A DNA stretch of 64,000 bases from Sialis fuliginosa (taxonomy: Eukaryota; Arthropoda; Insecta; Megaloptera; Sialidae). A program made the translations under genes and the position numbers. This document shows, one piece after another, positions 33,423 through 45,164 of the stretch (position 1 is the stretch's first letter; every line of letters begins with the position of its first letter). The stretch is taken from assembly GCA_961205875.1 (NCBI GenBank), contig OY540814.1:10956993-11020992 (forward strand), given 5' to 3'. The notes beneath the pieces were generated by a model that was not told the DNA's origin, searched no databases, and was given only the letters and a program-made list of their open reading frames with translations.

Positions 33423-34121
33423 TCTTAATTTACATTGATTTTGTGCGGCGTAAACTAAAACTAGCTGACTTTTAAATTCAAATACACCTCTGTTTGTAAA
33501 CAAGATAAAATCTTCAAGAACAATTATATCGTATGATACTGATAAATAAAGAGAAGATAGGTGTAGGTATACTAATGCATTTATGACGTTAGCATTAAAT
33601 TATCACAAGATATATTTACTTTCCATTTAGATACAAAGTGTGAAATTATATATACGAAAGCACTTAAGTGTCTGTTTTGTAACAGCTCATAATGTGTTTC
33701 AGTAACGTTTTTGTTTTAATTCTTGGATAAATGATTTAGTTATACGGTCTAATAATTCTTACCAAATTACGTAGTCTTTTTGTCGAGAAAGTAAATCTTA
33801 TCTTCAGTCTATTAGCTTTTTGTGATTTCTTATGAAAAGTTATTGAATTATATTTTTTTGTGTCTGATTATTCGATCCACTTCAACTAATCTTACATAGG
33901 TTTTTTGTTTTATTTAGTTTCGAGATAAAATATATTGTTTATATAATAGTTTTTTTTAATGGTTAGGTTATTTTATTTATTTTAATTTTATTATTATCAT
34001 ATTTTACTTTTTGTCGATTGAGAAATTATATTATAATATAATATTATAATATATAAAATAATTATACCTATTTATTTTATACATTTAAAGAAATATTTTA
34101 AATTAATTATCTAGAAGTAGA
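33423..34121. other. AT-rich, no gene seen
   Basis: AT-only palindromic runs around 34025-34065 (ATTATATTATAATATAAT) and otherwise featureless sequence. Confidence 0.5.
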
Positions 34122-34283
34122 TCTAGGCTTCTGGATGTAAGCCGTGTCAATTTGGTTGTGTTATCGCCCAACGATTCATCACACATTGCTGTGGACATCT
34201 TCAGAATTTTTCTTTATATGTGTGATGAAACGTTGGACGATAACACGACCAAATTGACGCGGTTTACACCTGGAAGTCAAGAT
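34122..34283. mobile_element. Palindromic Penelope-like remnant
   Basis: The left arm 34122-34186 and the right arm 34217-34283 are reverse complements: GGCTTCTGGATGTAAGCCGT, TCAATTTGGTTGTGTTATCG, CCAACG and CATCACACAT. The same blocks make up the right part of 62875-62960. A degraded hammerhead-like motif spans the left arm and the spacer. Arms plus motif suggest the terminal part of a Penelope-like element in head-to-head arrangement, which is inference. Confidence 0.55.
34173..34204 (-). ncRNA. Hammerhead-like motif, core-mutated
   Basis: On the minus strand: CTGAAGA, T, GTCCAC-AGCAAT-GTG(T)GAT, then GAATCG. The helix is as in the copies near 62660 and 62880, but the second conserved strand reads GAAT instead of GAAA. 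If the family is a ribozyme, this copy is predicted to be inactive. Confidence 0.35.
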
Positions 34284-36519
34284 TTATATCCAGATCACCG
34301 CGATATAATTATCAAGAATTAGATACATAACTGTATTATTATCAAGTCAATAAATTTTCTAAGAAAATAAGATATTTTGAACAACAATTCCGATTACAAG
34401 ATCGATTCTTCATATTAAATATCTTTGTAGTATTAACATTTCCTTGAAACCGATATTAATATTGTCAAAGTAAAACTTTTGGGTTTGGATTTAAGTGAAT
34501 TATAGTTGTTTAACTTAGTTCTTAGTTATAAACTTAATTTTAAATGGTTACAATCTATTTTAACTAATCTTGACTTATGAATGAAAATTGGGTTTTCATT
34601 TTGTATCCTTGATTTCTTGTTCTTACATACATACATACATACGAGACAACTACATAACTCTTTTTTATAGAATAGTAGAATGCGGTACCAAAGAACTTGG
34701 TCAGAGAAGTACTCTTCAGAGAAAACAACAAATTGCTTAGTGTTTTATTTATTCATCAACAGAATAAAATTGTTTTGTATCTCGTACTTCCGTTAAATCT
34801 GTTTATAAAAAACATCATTACCTCGACTGTTTATTTTGTTGAGTAACATTTCTTTTTTAAGTGGTTGGTTCGATATATAAAATATATATTTGAGAGAAAA
34901 GGAAGTATAATGCAAAATATTTTTTACTATAAAATTCTTTAATCTCATAAGTTATATTTTTAGATTAGTTGGTCACGCAAATATGCATTAGTTATTATAG
35001 TTATATACATATATTATATCGACAGAAGATTGTATCGATTATAATACATATTAATATAGCTACATACATATATTCAAAGTATTATGTGAAATTATGTGCA
35101 AATGTCGAAAATATAAACCTAAGGGTTTATTAAAGTGAAATATGGTTTAATTACGAGGAACATTTTAGGTTGTGTTCTATCAAATAAATCAGAGTTGTTA
35201 GGTATAATTGAATAATTTTGATCGGTGCTAGGGATTCAGTTGGTGTGTGAAAAATTCAAATTGCCGCCTTGTTTCCACACTTTTGCGCCCCCTGCTATTT
35301 TTGATGACCTTTTTTTGTTATCATTGTGATTTTGCCACTTTACTTCTGCGCCCTTTTTATTTTTTTAGTCCTCAAACCACTTTTTACTTAATCCAGATAA
35401 TGCTATTCTCATGCATTTTATTTAAATTTTACCGCCTCGTACCCGCTTTCTGCCGGATCTTTATCTAATCAATGTTTTTCTAACAAAAATTAATGGAAGA
35501 TTAATAAAAATAAATATTACTATATTAAACTGATTACAATCTGATTTTTGTATTTCTTGTGACTTTATTGGAATAATTATTGATTGATTTAAAATTTCAA
35601 TTAATAAATCTATAGAATGTCTACCGTATTTATAAATTTAATAATAATTGAAGTTCATATTGATAAAAGATATTTAATTGCGGGCCTGTTGAAAAGCCGT
35701 AAGTATAACCCGTTGCTTTTATTATGTAGTAATTAATATGCGAAGCTTTCACAAGGGGTCTCTACTGTTTATCTTAACGTGTGATTGTGGTTTAATTTTT
35801 AATTAAAATTCCGGTGGTTGTTTCGATTCAATCGATTCTCCCTAAGCGTGGAAATCGTCGTTCTATCTCTCTCCTCCACTCTTAGTAATTAGTACAGATT
35901 CTTTGTCGTGTTGATGCCATTTACAAATTACATGGATTAATTATTAAACAAAATTGTGATGACTAAATTTGTATGTATCACATGCATATGGAAGTAAACT
36001 TTACACATACAGAAATATATGAACAGTATGTGTTGATATGTATTATATATACTTACATTGTATGAATAGTACATAGGGTTGGTTTACTTAGTATAAATAA
36101 TATATTTTGAAACAAAAACTTCTTGAAGGTAATAGTTTGCAAAACTATATTCTCAAAGTGTACAATATAACAGTTGTTTTAGAATTTTGTTTATAACTGA
36201 AATAATATTTAATAATAAAACAGCTATTATAATTGTGTTTACCCTGCGTACAGTGAAAAGTAAAAATTTATTTTATTGAAGAAAAAAGCATTATAATAAT
36301 ATCTTGTGAACGAAAACCTTAGAAAAAAATTACTTGGTAGCCACTAGTAGTTAATATATTCACAAATATATATATACAGAAGGATTTACAACTAGCGTAA
36401 AAAAATTACAGTAGTTTCATCACTAAGAATTTTCGGATACATGTTCATATTTTTTGTTTAAAATAATATTCTCGACCTACTGTAAATTTTTTTTACACTT
36501 TTAGGTTAGTTTATTCCAA
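34284..36519. other. AT-rich, no gene assigned; possible hAT-like end at 35240-35460
   Basis: A (CATA)n run lies at 34626-34643. The frame at 35247-35468 covers text such as TTTGCGCCCCCTGCTATTTT and TTCTGCGCCCTTTTTATTTT, a repeated TGCGCCC motif that looks like mobile-element debris and not an exon. A slightly richer stretch at 35690-35900 shows no assignable feature. Confidence 0.4.
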
Positions 36520-36625
36520 AAACTGGCGTGATGGAGTAATTTGGGAAACGGATTCGATTTCAGCACGCTAAAAATCTATCACCTATTCAAATCTCAAGGT
36601 GAAAAATGTTATTATGAGATACTTA
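36520..36625 (+). repeat. Dispersed repeat family F, copy 2
   Basis: It matches 12525-12635 as described there, with about one change in five positions. As in copy 1, a minus-strand hammerhead-like motif follows about 170 bp downstream. Confidence 0.6.
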
Positions 36626-36794
36626 TACTGATTATGAATTTGTATTTTTGTGTGCGAAAGCATTAAATTAAGTTTCAGCTTATTATTATTAAAAAAAAGT
36701 TTATCATTTTATTTTCTTCTGTAGGCTTTCATGACCGTTGTGCGTAATAACAAATTTTTCGGGCTGTTGTCCACATTGTCGTATTTTATAACTT

Positions 36795-36828
36795 GACGTT
36801 TCGACTTTCGTGTCAGAGTCTTCTTCAG
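36795..36828 (-). ncRNA. Hammerhead-like motif 3
   Basis: On the minus strand: CTGAAGA, A, GACT-CTGACACGAA-AGTC, then GAAACGTCAAG. The helix sequence is unrelated to those of motifs 1, 2 and the 62.7-kb pair, yet the layout (CTGANGA, one base, G..C-closed helix, GAAA) is identical. Surrounding text such as TTATAACTTGACGTTTCGAC resembles a dispersed insect retroelement end. Confidence 0.4.
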
Positions 36829-37004
36829 AAGTGTTTCAGAAACACTTTATTACAAAAAATAAAAAAATTAATACCCAATATAATGTTGGATTTAAGAAAA
36901 TATTTCTATGCGATTTTAAATAATTACAATTAGTCAAGCTAAGTTATGTTGATTACTAATTCATTGATTTCTGTTATAATGATAGTTGATTTTTTAGTTT
37001 TTCA

Positions 37005-37078
37005 TTTGTCGTGAAAAGGAACCAGACAGACAGACAGAGTCCCTTTAGCATTAATATTTATAATATTAGTATGGATAG
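37005..37078 (-). mobile_element. Family C, 5' fragment
   Basis: On the minus strand: ATCCATACTAATATTATAAA, a GTCTGTCTGTCTG run and CCTTTTCACGAC, the start of the element at 27104-27397. The rest is missing. A second ATACTATCCATACTA-type echo at 37068-37085 shows a small duplication at the end. Confidence 0.65.
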
Positions 37079-37959
37079 TATGGATGAAAAAAACGTTTGA
37101 CTTTTTCAGCTCATAAACACAATATAAAAATAAAAACAAAGTAATCTTAGATCTAACATAAAACAACCCCATTAATCATTCCAATAAACAACATTAAATC
37201 CGTTATAATACATACGCATACTTATCCTAGAAAGAGAAAGAATGATCATTATATTATTCTGTATGAATATGTATTTAGGTAATCTTTAGCCATACACAAA
37301 CAGAGTTAATTGTATGGTTAATGGTAATTTGTGTGTATCTAAATAATTTCACCCTTTGGTGTTAGTATACATACCGTACATTAACTAAAGTACAAAAGAA
37401 AACGTTTCAATGATAAAGAGGTATGTATGGCTATGTATATATGTGTCTTTGTTTTAGATAGACACACATATGCCTATTTGTAAGTGATATTAGTTTACAT
37501 AAATCTATAATGAATTTATTATGTACAGACAACTTATACAATAAATATATTCTATTGACTAATCAATACTAATACTAATCCTCTCAAATATACAAGCATT
37601 TATTAAAACACTGGATAGGTAAATCTCACTTTTATGTCCGTTATAAGCTAGAAATTTTAATTAAACATACAAAATTATGACCCAGTAAAAGCTTTGTGTT
37701 TAGAGCTATGTGAGGTATAAAAAATGGTAGTTGGTCTAGTGAACAATATAATTTCAAATTTTGGAGAATTTGGGAAGAAATAAATATAATTATTATTATT
37801 TACATTCCTTTATATTAAATTTAAGTAAAAAGTTTGGTATCTAAACCAGTGATATCCCCTGAATTTTGACGACTTTTTTCTGTTTTTTTTTTTGTTGTCA
37901 CTTTAAAACTGACTGCAGTTTTCTGAAAACATTTTTTTAGTTCTCATGTCACTTTTTAA
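37079..37959. other. AT-rich, no gene seen
   Basis: An imperfect hairpin around TATATGTGTCTTTG/TAGACACACATATG at 37437-37471 is the only local structure. There is no open frame of note. Confidence 0.45.
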
Positions 37960-38050
37960 TCCTCAAGATCTTCTACCTTATTTTGACGTCCGTCTAAGCC
38001 TTGTCTCCCTTGACAGGGGCATGTTTTGCCAACTCCTAGCTACGCCACTG
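37960..38050 (-). mobile_element. DNA-transposon-type end, CAGTGGCGTAGCTAGG
   Basis: Read on the minus strand the segment opens CAGTGGCGTAGCTAGGAGTT and continues GGCAAAACATGCCCCTGTCA. CAGTGGCGTAGC-type openings are frequent at ends of animal DNA transposons as I recall them. The 101-codon frame at 37946-38251 overlaps this and is not a gene by my reading. Confidence 0.45.
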
Positions 38051-38750
38051 GGTATCCATGTACTCAGTAGGTATTTTTGTAACCTTATTAGCAATTTGCA
38101 TACACGGTCATTTTTAAAAATTAATTCAAAAAAGTTAATCGCTTTTCACAACACCATATACCTACCTATAAAAAAATCAATTTTTACCCGTGTTCATGCA
38201 GATTCAGTGGTTATTTCATTGACCTTCAAAGTTGACTTTCATCGTTTTTAAATGTATTTAAAATCGCTATGAATGAATATTTCATTGAATCATAGGTAAA
38301 TATCACAATTACATTGAATGCTTTATTGTGAACACTTGTAGGTACATAATAATTCACTGCACGTAGTTTATAACAATTACAGGTCAAGGTAATATTTCAA
38401 CGCATACATTTCTCTTATTGTTAGTATAGAACATGACATCTAGTTACGATATTATTATTTGTAAATAGGTAAAATCGATATTAGAATGGTGTTGGCGATT
38501 CTTAAATAATAATTTATTTTAGTTTAATTATCTTGATCAAAATTTTATTATTATTATTATTTTAAAATCGAATAAAATTATAATTGAATTCACTAATTAA
38601 TAGACTTTAACATAAAATTAAAAAAGTTTTTCGAATATTATATAATCAAGAAAAAGTATTAAAATTTTCATTTCGGTAAATTAACTTCATTATTTTAACA
38701 ACAAAATTTTGATAGGTAGAATAAGTACCTAATAATAAAAAAACTCACAA
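38051..38750. other. AT-rich, no gene seen
   Basis: A (TTA)n run lies at 38545-38564. Otherwise featureless. Confidence 0.5.
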
Positions 38751-38940
38751 CAGTAAAAAAAAAAAAAAATAAAAAAAAAAAATAAATAAATAAAGAAATA
38801 AACAAATTACCAAATAAATAAAATCAAACAATTAACACAAACAATAAAATAAAAAATTAAAATAAAATAAAAACAGAACATAAAACAGCTGTCTAAATGA
38901 ACTAATTGTTCAATAGACAAAATTAAAATAAAAAAATAAA
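38751..38940. repeat. Strand-asymmetric A-rich tract
   Basis: For nearly 200 bases the plus strand is made almost wholly of A with scattered A-flanked T, C and few G (AAATAAATAAATAAAG, AAAATAAAATAAAAACAG). It could be an expanded poly(A) tail of a retroelement inserted in plus orientation, but no element body precedes it that I recognise. Confidence 0.7.
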
Positions 38941-38973
38941 AAACTAAATTGTATATATTCGATTAAGTATGTT

Positions 38974-38974
38974 G

Positions 38975-39018
<44 letters not shown>
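38974..39018. repeat. (TA)n microsatellite
   Basis: About 20 TA units, bracketed by GTATATG on the left and ATATGTACA on the right. Such runs are hypervariable and may form cruciforms. Confidence 0.9.
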
Positions 39019-39026
<8 letters not shown>

Positions 39027-39219
39027 ACATATTATGTATATTCACATAAAATAAATATAAATGTTACATAAAATAAAATTTGATACGTGAATAAAAATAG
39101 TCATTTTAAAAAATATAGCATTTAAATTTTCCTTACATCAATGAGGATTTATATAGGTATATTTTTTGTAAAATATTAACCTCTGAACTTTAACAAGAAA
39201 AACTTACTATATGTATTAA

Positions 39220-39743
39220 CAGTGTGTTCCAGGATAGATGTAACAAGAGGTGTATTGACAATTTTTTTTCGAATTTCGGAATTACAATTGGGGATCGAGT
39301 CCTACTTGTTGTAAAACTAGTGTTTACCAAAAATTAGTTGATTTGGTTTCCTACAGGGTATTTTATAAGCAAAGTTTAAAAATTATCAAGAATAAAGCAC
39401 CTTTATTTTTCAAATAAGAAAAAAATTACTAAGAAAATTTGTTTAAAATATAATAAAACAACGCCATGTAATAGATAGTCGATAACAATTAAATAATATG
39501 CCTTTATTGTAATTTCCATACCCTACTTTTCATATCTCAATAAAATTAATTATTGAAATTGTTAATTATTTTAATGCTCTGAAATTCCGTATGGGGTTAT
39601 AAAATTGCATTCTAAAGTGGATTTTTTCTTCATATTTTGAAAAATATAGGTAGGTAGTTTGTTCTTGGTTATTTTTACAACTTTGGTTATAAAACAGAAT
39701 TATTATTTTTTTGTTCATTTCACATCTATCCTGGGACACACTG
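39220..39743. mobile_element. Mariner-like element with CAGTGTGTNCCAGGATAGAT ends
   Basis: The left end CAGTGTGTTCCAGGATAGAT (39220) is mirrored at the right by CATCTATCCTGGGACACACTG (to 39743), and TA lies next to both ends, allowing one mutation at the left. At 524 bp with no transposase-like frame it is a non-autonomous Tc1/mariner-type element. The minus-strand frame 39566-39880 crosses the right end and is a by-product. A degraded relative lies at 45165-45355. Confidence 0.75.
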
Positions 39744-39749
39744 TATATA

Positions 39750-40173
39750 TAATATAAAATTAATGTACACTTACATGATTTTGAGTTAGAAACAATTTTT
39801 AAATAAAACCTTTTTGCCAGTTTTTCTGTTTTACAAATAAACTTAATAAAATTTTCTACTTTAATGTAAAGTGCTTTCACAAAACCACTTCTGTAAAAAG
39901 TAAAGTTCAGTTTTATTATTTCACTACTTTTTCTTTATTTAAGGAAATTGATATAATCGCATTTTCTACATGAAATAATGTTTTGTTGAAGATATGTCTC
40001 TTTTACATCCGGTGCTCGGTTGGATTTTTTTATACTAAAGAAATCTATTACTGAATATTATTTAAAGATAGGTATTTTAGTTTTATGTTAGGAAATTAAG
40101 GATAAGATAACAAAGAAGGTAAGACAGTGAATAGCTTTAAATCTTTTAAAAGCGATCTTGAATTTTAGGAAAA
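39750..40173. other. AT-rich, no gene seen
   Basis: No feature recognised. Confidence 0.5.
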
Positions 40174-40274
40174 ATACGATTTACAGCCATATCAATCTCC
40201 AAATGGACTAATCAGAACCCACCACAGATGTGCACCAAGCTGTCAACACAAACAAGCTGGTAACATAGATAAAA
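40174..40274 (+). mobile_element. Family E short element, 5'-truncated copy
   Basis: The copy runs CGATTTACAGCCATATCAAT, CTCCAAATGGACTAATCAGA, ACCCACCACAGATGTGCACC and AAGCTGTCAACACAAACAAG, ending TGGTAACATAGATAAAA as the other copies do. The left TTTTATCAAAGTCTG is missing, as is the CATTTGATAT part of the middle. Confidence 0.7.
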
Positions 40275-41430
40275 GAAATTGGGCATTAGTATGACTACTT
40301 ATCAATGATGGATTTCTTCCATTATTTTTTGCGTTGTTAAAACAACCTTAAGGGTAAGACAGCTTGAGTAAATTGATGAATTTTAAATTACAAGAAAGAT
40401 ATTTATATTTTTTTGAATGTTCAGAATATAGGTATAAAAAACCAAACAGGTGTATGTGGAATAAAAAAATCGATGATTGCATAAGGAAAGTTCCTGCAAT
40501 AGTTTCACTAATTGTAAGTAGAAAATTACCTATCCTGGCTGAAATGAGCTTTATATAAAACATCCCTTGAATATTAGATTTTGTGCCGGAACCAATTTTT
40601 GACCTAACTTTACTTGGCGTTCTTAAAATATTTGTTAAAATAAAAAAAAATTAAACAGAGATAGTGTTTTTAAAAGGTAAAAAAATTACAAAAAACATAT
40701 TTTTATAATTGCACGTTGCTCCAAACCCGCCCTAAAAAACAGGATCTTTTTTTTTGGAGGGGGGGAGAAAAACATTTAGGTATTTTGTTTAAACATAGAT
40801 AAATTAAAAATAATAGATTCTGTTTTTGTATCGCCAGGCTTGTTTTTTCTCTATTTGACATTTTTATACAGATAATTATAGACTTATCTTATTGTTAGTA
40901 AATAAAAATGCAATTTCCTTTTTCATAATTACTATGCGGTTTTGCAATCTAAAATACAGGATGTAAATTATATTTATATTCATCTTACAACAACATCTTG
41001 GTGATAAATAAACAAATGTAGAATAATGCTGCATAATGCTTTTAATTTCTTAACCTTTGATATTTTCATTTCCTCGTTTTTTTTTTTTTGATTTAAATAC
41101 CATTTTGTTTCTTTATCAATAAAATATAAAGTACAAAGACAGTCGACGGAGATAGAATTTTAAATTTAAATACAAAAAATAATATGCTAATTATAAAGAA
41201 CAGAGGAAATTATATATAAGAACGTTTTATATCATTCATGTACTTTGTTCTCAAAAAAAACATGATGTCGGTTTTGTATCAGGAACGTCTTAAAAAATTA
41301 AGTTAAGTTAATTTATATACCGCATTTTTTCAAGCTCTATAAAAGAACAAAGAAATTTTCTGACATTAGGTAGGTAGTAATCATCGTTTCACACGGTTTC
41401 ATTAAACGTGGTATATTTTATTAATTACTA
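40275..41430. other. AT-rich, no gene seen
   Basis: Frames at 40348-40563 and 40364-40558 overlap on opposite strands. The plus-strand one has a Lys/Arg/Cys-containing peptide but no recognisable domain. A T9/G7 homopolymer pair lies at 40748-40765. Confidence 0.4.
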
Positions 41431-41715
41431 GCGTATTGGACCCGGTGTTACCCGGGTTAATATCCACAAAATCATAGTGACCTAAAATATTCAACATGCT
41501 CACCCGACATGCCCACCCAACTTACCCGCCCAATATGCTCACCCAACATGCTCAGCCAACATGCCCACAACACACGGGTTCACTACGAATTGTTTTTTTT
41601 CCGACATGTGAAATTTACACAAAATATCCACAAATTATATACCTAAACCTAACCTATCCATTAGTGAAAAGCGGAATAAAATTTGTTCAGTAGTTACTGA
41701 GAAAATCGTGTAAAA
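41431..41715 (-). mobile_element. ACTAGC-ended non-autonomous element with internal minisatellite
   Basis: It opens ATTACTAGCGTATTGGACCC, with CCCGGTGTTACCCGGG forming a small inverted pair, and continues to GAAATTTACACAAAATATCC, ACAAATTATATACCTAAACC, CATTAGTGAAAAGCGGAATA and GTTCAGTAGTTACTGAGAAA. The latter blocks recur at 44415-44530. ACTAGC at one end with a hairpin beside it fits a Helitron-type 3' end on the minus strand, which is inference. Confidence 0.6.
41493..41570 (+). repeat. 13-bp minisatellite, six units
   Basis: Six adjacent 13-base units fit the consensus AACATGCTCACCC: AACATGCTCACCC, GACATGCCCACCC, AACTTACCCGCCC, AATATGCTCACCC, AACATGCTCAGCC, AACATGCCCACAA. The open frame 41496-41693 is a translation of this array (His-Pro-Thr repeats) and not a gene. 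The related element at 44391-44560 lacks the array. Confidence 0.9.
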
Positions 41716-41924
41716 TTATATTTTCAAACTCCCAGGAAACAGCAGGTTAGCAACAATCATAATCAATTTCAATATTTTACCTAAATGAATATACCTAAAT
41801 GACAGTTGTGTGCTGTGACATCATGGAAACAAAACATGGCTTGATAAAGATTTATTTAGTCTTTTGATGTTAAATTTTAGGTTTTTATAAAATATTAATA
41901 GCCACGATACTGCACAGAAAAAAA

Positions 41925-42005
41925 TTATCTCACTATTGGTGAAAACTGCATTGAAATCGGTTCAGTAATTCCCGAGTCTATAAGCCTATCCAAAATATAG
42001 AGATA
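41925..42005 (-). mobile_element. Second fragment of the ACTAGC-ended family
   Basis: CTATTGGTGAAAACTGCATT, GAAATCGGTTCAGTAATTCC and an ATAAGCCTATCCAAAATATA block parallel 41660-41710. It is probably a separate partial copy or the displaced end of the same element. Confidence 0.5.
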
Positions 42006-42009
42006 AAAA

Positions 42010-43261
42010 AAATATTTTTTGACCCATTTTTAACTCTTATCAAACTCTGATTTGGATAATTGTTTGTGTTTTTAAGTAATTAATAAAAGAACAAATAAAA
42101 ATGTTGAACGTAGGTTAATTATCTCATTACGTTTGTAGCTGATAACAGTGTTTATTGAATATATATATTATTTATATTTTAACATTTTATTTTATCTGTT
42201 TAATATTAAATTGTTTATTTTTTTGAAATTCACGTTCTATTTACTTTTTAATAACGTGTAACCAATAATCAGACTATGCTTAATGTTTTGTTTTTTTTTA
42301 TATATAAATTTAGAAAGAAACATAATGATTTATTCTTTCACGTCTAAATAAAAAAATTAATAGTCAACAGCTGCCTAGCTCTAAACAGTATCTACTTTGA
42401 TATTATATTAGCGATAGATACATTTATAAAATTAATAATAGCATTATTTGTAACTAATTGTTTTCTAGTCATTCAAAAGTCACATTGAAACCTGAAGGTT
42501 AATAATTTTACAAACATTTTAGCAGATATTTACGAGACTTCAAAAATAAGTTTCATGAATCAGTTTATAAAAATAGATAAAATAAATTAGTCGTAACTTC
42601 AATCATTTAAACGTATTTTTTTAACTACAGGATATGTTTACAGTTAAATATATTTGTATTTTTATATTTACGTAGTAAATAACGCGTTTTAAGTTAAAAA
42701 TGGGCCCTTTAACTTAACAAATTTATTCATCGAATTGTCTTCTTTTTCAAATATTAAATACGGTAGTAAATATTATAATATGAGTTGTAATAGCAGAAAA
42801 TTATTAAAAATAGTTAATTAGGTTAGAATCGGTTACATGAAACATTTTTATGTTTTAAAAATACACATTTATATAACTAAAAGATGTAAGGCAATGAAAA
42901 AAAACTCAAAATAAACATTTTAGTCATAGTAAATTGCAAAAAAAGTCTTATATACATATTAGCAATTATATAATAAATATCAATTGGCGCTGCATTCACC
43001 GGAAATAGAAAGTACACAACTGACACTTGTACCTATCAATTTGGAATTTTAAAGTTAACAGAATCGATGGATTTTTAAAAAATAAATTGCAAATTTTCCT
43101 ATTTTGGTTATTTAATTTGACTGTAGCAACCGGAATAATTCGAATGTCTCGATCAAAATTTAATAACATGTTTATGAAAGTCCATATTTTTCGATAATGC
43201 AAAAAAAATTTACAGTGGGATGGTTCCTTAAGAAATAATGCTTAATTTAACCGAAAAAAAA
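42010..43261. other. AT-rich, no gene seen
   Basis: Featureless AT-rich sequence; the 68-codon minus-strand frame at 42996-43202 has no recognisable domain. Confidence 0.5.
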
Positions 43262-43385
43262 TTATATCGAGGGTAGGATATACTACAAAGCAAAACATGC
43301 TTGGGGTGTGCAATAATGAGCTTGTACAACGTGACGTATGTTATAAAATAAAGGACGGCGAACCGAAACCTTTGTAACATTGCGG
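43262..43385 (+). repeat. Possible dispersed repeat H, copy 2
   Basis: TATATCGAGGG, TTGTACAACGTGACGTATG and CGAAACCTTTGTAACA match parts of 30050-30195 at similar spacing. The intervening sequence does not align, so the relationship is only moderately supported. Confidence 0.35.
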
Positions 43386-43468
43386 TGACCGAGAGCATGT
43401 ATATTTTGTATATACAAAAAAACTTTATTTTACTATGTTCAAACGGTGGACAAATGTGTTAGTATGTA

Positions 43469-43855
43469 CAGTCACCTGCATTAATGGTCTTGCAGTTTGT
43501 ATTCATTTTCGTTTATCACAAACTTAGTAGGCTCCTCCCATTTGATTATTATAATATTTAAATCATTTCTCCATGTATCAAACAAAGACAGATATTTTGA
43601 AATTCATTTGCTAGATAAAGAACTACTCTTCGTTTATAGTACTCATATATATTTGTGCAATTAAATTATTATGTAATCTATTGAAAATTGTATACGTAAA
43701 TTTTGTGGCAATAAATATTTGATATTCCGAATTTTAGTTTTTAAATATATTAAACTTGATAGAAAAAGATAACCGATGATGTTTGTCTTTAAATTTGAAA
43801 TCTGTTGTAAGCGATTCTAGCCTTTAGGGTGCCAGACGAGTTCTACAGGCGACTG
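43469..43855 (-). mobile_element. Mariner-like MITE, intact-ended copy
   Basis: CAGTCACCTGCATTAATGGT at the left and its mirror, ending in ACAGGCGACTG, are inverted ends of about 30 bases, flanked by TA on both sides (43467-43468 and 43856-43857) and ATG/CAT outside that. This is the pattern of a Tc1/mariner-type MITE. Its body matches the reverse complement of 636-1026. There is no coding capacity. Confidence 0.8.
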
Positions 43856-43857
43856 TA

Positions 43858-44390
43858 CATACACTTATTTGAACAAACTATAAAATATTTTAGTAAACAT
43901 ATGGAAAATTAGATAAACAAAATAAGAAAATAATGAAGGGCTTCGTTATTAAGAAGAAGAGAAAACACTTAAATCTACCTTTTGAGAAATATATTATTTT
44001 GTTATATTATAAATATGTAACAATTCTAGTAAATGTTTATCAAACGTGTTAATATTAAGCAATTGTTATTAACAATAAAATGCGGTATACCAATAGCGAG
44101 AACAAGTTGTATCTAGTATATTTAGAATAAATATAAATATTATTCTACAAACTTGTGTCGCAATATACAATAATACACCTATTTACATTTGTTTAAATAT
44201 ATTATAAAACAGTGTTTCTTCATCACCGGTTTGCGAACTGATATCGATCTATAAATATGAACGTAAAATTTAAAATTGACGAAAATAACCTGCTGTTATC
44301 CGGGGATATAAATTTAATCTGTTATAAACCTACTAAATATTGTTTTCACTTATCTCTTAACTTTTTACGCAGTGCACTCGAAGATACCTC
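43858..44390. other. AT-rich, no gene seen
   Basis: No feature recognised. Confidence 0.5.
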
Positions 44391-44560
44391 TCCGACGATT
44401 GTTTTTCCAACTTCATGAAATTTACACAAAATATCTACAAATTATACATCTAAAACATACCCATGAAACGCTCTATCCAGTAGTAAAAACTGGAATAAAT
44501 TCCGTTGAGTAGTTACTGAGAAAATCTTGCACAGACAGATGTGGCGAGGGGCTTTGTTTT
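44391..44560 (-). mobile_element. ACTAGC-ended family, copy without minisatellite
   Basis: TCCAACTTCATGAAATTTAC, ACAAAATATCTACAAATTAT, CATCTAAAACATACCCATGA, ATCCAGTAGTAAAAACTGGA and GAGTAGTTACTGAGAAAATC align with 41595-41715. An ACAGACAGATG tail follows. No coding capacity. Confidence 0.6.
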
Positions 44561-45164
44561 ATAAAATACTATGTATAGATATGTACATTACATAAATAAA
44601 CAAATTTTAATAAAATAAAAGAAAAAAGAAAAATGAGTTAATTATTTTATTTTCTGAAAGAACTTTACTAACAAATTACTCGTATTAAAAAAGTTACTTG
44701 GCTTGGAAACTTGGGATCTAAATGGGCCAATCGTAAGTAAAAAATAATTACATTTGTTTATTGTTGTGACAAAACATTAGATTTTTAAGCCCCCAGTTTA
44801 GTTTAGTTTGGAACCACTGTCACATAGCCTTGGTTTGTATCATTCTACATTTATTATACATATATATGTATACTATCTTATCTCATATTACATATTATGT
44901 GTATAAACATAATTTATATTGTAAACTTTTTTTCTGATTATAAATGATGCATATAGATATCATAACGTGATTCTAGGTAACTTTTGATTTAAGAGATTTC
45001 AGATAAAAAATGATAAGTGGTACAATACGTTCTAAGATAAGTAATGTAAATATCTTCAAGTATTATAAATGTTAAACATTAATAGATTTTAATTGTACAG
45101 TATAGCTCTATAAAAATGAAACACATTCCTAAGTATATTTTATAATAAATCGTCAAAATTTCAT
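44561..45164. other. AT-rich, no gene seen
   Basis: No feature recognised. Confidence 0.5.

Noticed and set aside
41496..41693. Open frame with His-Pro-Thr repeats
   Set aside because: It is the translation of the 13-bp minisatellite, followed by element sequence.
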